This document shows, one piece after another, positions 5,857-6,039 of a stretch of DNA of 6,039 nucleotides (position 1 is the stretch's first letter; every line of letters begins with the position of its first letter). Origin of the DNA: Bog-756 sp963977795 (GTDB taxonomy: Bacteria > Actinomycetota > Acidimicrobiia > Acidimicrobiales > RAAP-2). The DNA lies in NCBI GenBank assembly GCA_963977795.1, contig CAXBRB010000173.1, positions 1-6,039 on the forward strand, read 5' to 3'. The translations under genes and the position numbers were made by a program. A model generated the notes under the pieces. The model had not been told where the DNA came from. It saw nothing but the letters and a program-made list of their open reading frames with translations, and did not search any database.

Positions 5857-5909
5857 CCGCCGGCGGAGCGCACGCGGCCCCGGGCCCGTCTGTCCGCCGG
5901 CGGCGCACG
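5857..5909. repeat. Pair of GC-rich direct repeats (CCGCCGGCGG core)
   Basis: CCGCCGGCGGAGCGCACG at 5857-5874 recurs as CCGCCGGCGGCGCACG at 5894-5909, with start-to-start distance 37 bp. The copies are identical apart from an AG insertion. Each core is itself palindromic, so the pair could be regulator sites or could form hairpins. In DNA this rich in G and C, chance similarity is a real possibility. Confidence 0.5.
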
Positions 5910-5948
5910 ACCGCATCGCCGGACGGACGGAGAAGAATTACTTGTGGG

Positions 5949-5965
5949 CCAAGAGTCTCTCTTGG
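5949..5965. repeat. Perfect 7-bp inverted repeat in the AT-richer right end
   Basis: CCAAGAG (5949-5955), a 3-nt centre TCT, and CTCTTGG (5959-5965) form a perfect palindrome of operator size, or a short RNA hairpin. A second segment, GAGAGTCTT (5977-5985) followed by TT, could pair with AAGA plus CTCTC in the same first element if GT is bulged. That would exclude the first pairing. Confidence 0.55.
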
Positions 5966-6039
5966 GAAAAGCAGGCGAGAGTCTTTTGTGAGTACATTGG
6001 TCTGTCTGGTCTCGATTATTGTGGAATGTTGAATTGGAC

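Larger units (their letters stand above)
5762..6039. other. Non-coding region upstream of the SDR, GC-rich then abruptly AT-richer
   Basis: No frame here shows family-like protein sequence. From 5762 to about 5930 the DNA is GC-rich with repeated CCGCCGGCGG cores. From about 5931 to the right edge it is clearly AT-richer and contains an inverted repeat. It should hold the SDR promoter: a poor -10-like CAAGAT lies at 5768-5773 on the minus strand, 6 nt before the ATG. Whatever starts to the right may also draw on it. I see no tRNA, rRNA or known riboswitch signature. Confidence 0.5.

Noticed and set aside
5762..5908. 49-residue N-terminal extension of the SDR
   Set aside because: It is Cys/Arg/Gly-rich and unlike SDR proteins; the ATG at 5761 gives a normal length even with the acidic tail.
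5634..6032. Plus-strand frames reaching into the AT-richer right end
   Set aside because: They start antisense to the SDR, show no conserved pattern and end in short unrelated residues.
1..6039. CRISPR array, insertion sequence, or rRNA
   Set aside because: No regularly spaced repeats, transposase motifs or terminal inverted repeats, or rRNA-like sequence could be seen.

Overview
The window is very GC-rich DNA with G/C-ending codons, several GTG starts, GTGA stop/start overlaps and TANNNT boxes placed for leaderless transcripts. This suggests a high-GC actinobacterium, possibly from the Acidimicrobiia side of the phylum. That placement is an inference from style and protein flavour; no marker gene is present.

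Region 1 (1-3980, minus strand) is one tightly packed operon. In transcription order it holds a SAM-dependent methyltransferase with a long helical N-terminal region (3980->2895), a GT4-type glycosyltransferase (2898->1810), a second GT4-type glycosyltransferase (1813->563), and a protein that runs off the left edge (560->1). The first three genes are joined by two 4-bp GTGA overlaps, and the last gap is 2 bp. The cut-off protein shows a methyltransferase-like motif at nearly the same residue number as the first gene. The operon therefore probably has two similar methyltransferases bracketing two glycosyltransferases, as expected for building and methyl-decorating a surface or extracellular glycan.

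Region 2 (3981-4939) begins with a 71-bp divergent spacer and a tRNA-Leu(UAG) gene on the plus strand. About 190 bp without a supported gene follow. Next, on the minus strand, is a small two-gene cassette that looks like a toxin-antitoxin module: a 5'-proximal BrnT/DUF4258-like toxin frame and an HTH antitoxin-like protein. The toxin frame is broken by a frameshift that a 5-nt tandem-unit deletion would explain. By eye this section is less GC-rich than its flanks, and its position beside a tRNA fits a small acquired segment, but no attachment-site duplication is visible.

Region 3 (4940-6039) holds a FabG-like short-chain dehydrogenase/reductase on the minus strand. It has an unusual Asp-Asp-Ala repeat at its N terminus and a His where the catalytic-tetrad Asn is expected. 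Upstream is a non-coding stretch with GC-rich direct repeats that changes abruptly into AT-richer DNA with a perfect 7-bp inverted repeat near the right edge.

No clearly new defence or mobile system is present. The points most worth checking are the frameshifted toxin, the paired methyltransferase/glycosyltransferase operon, the recurring TANNNT-6 nt-start arrangement, and the unexplained right edge.
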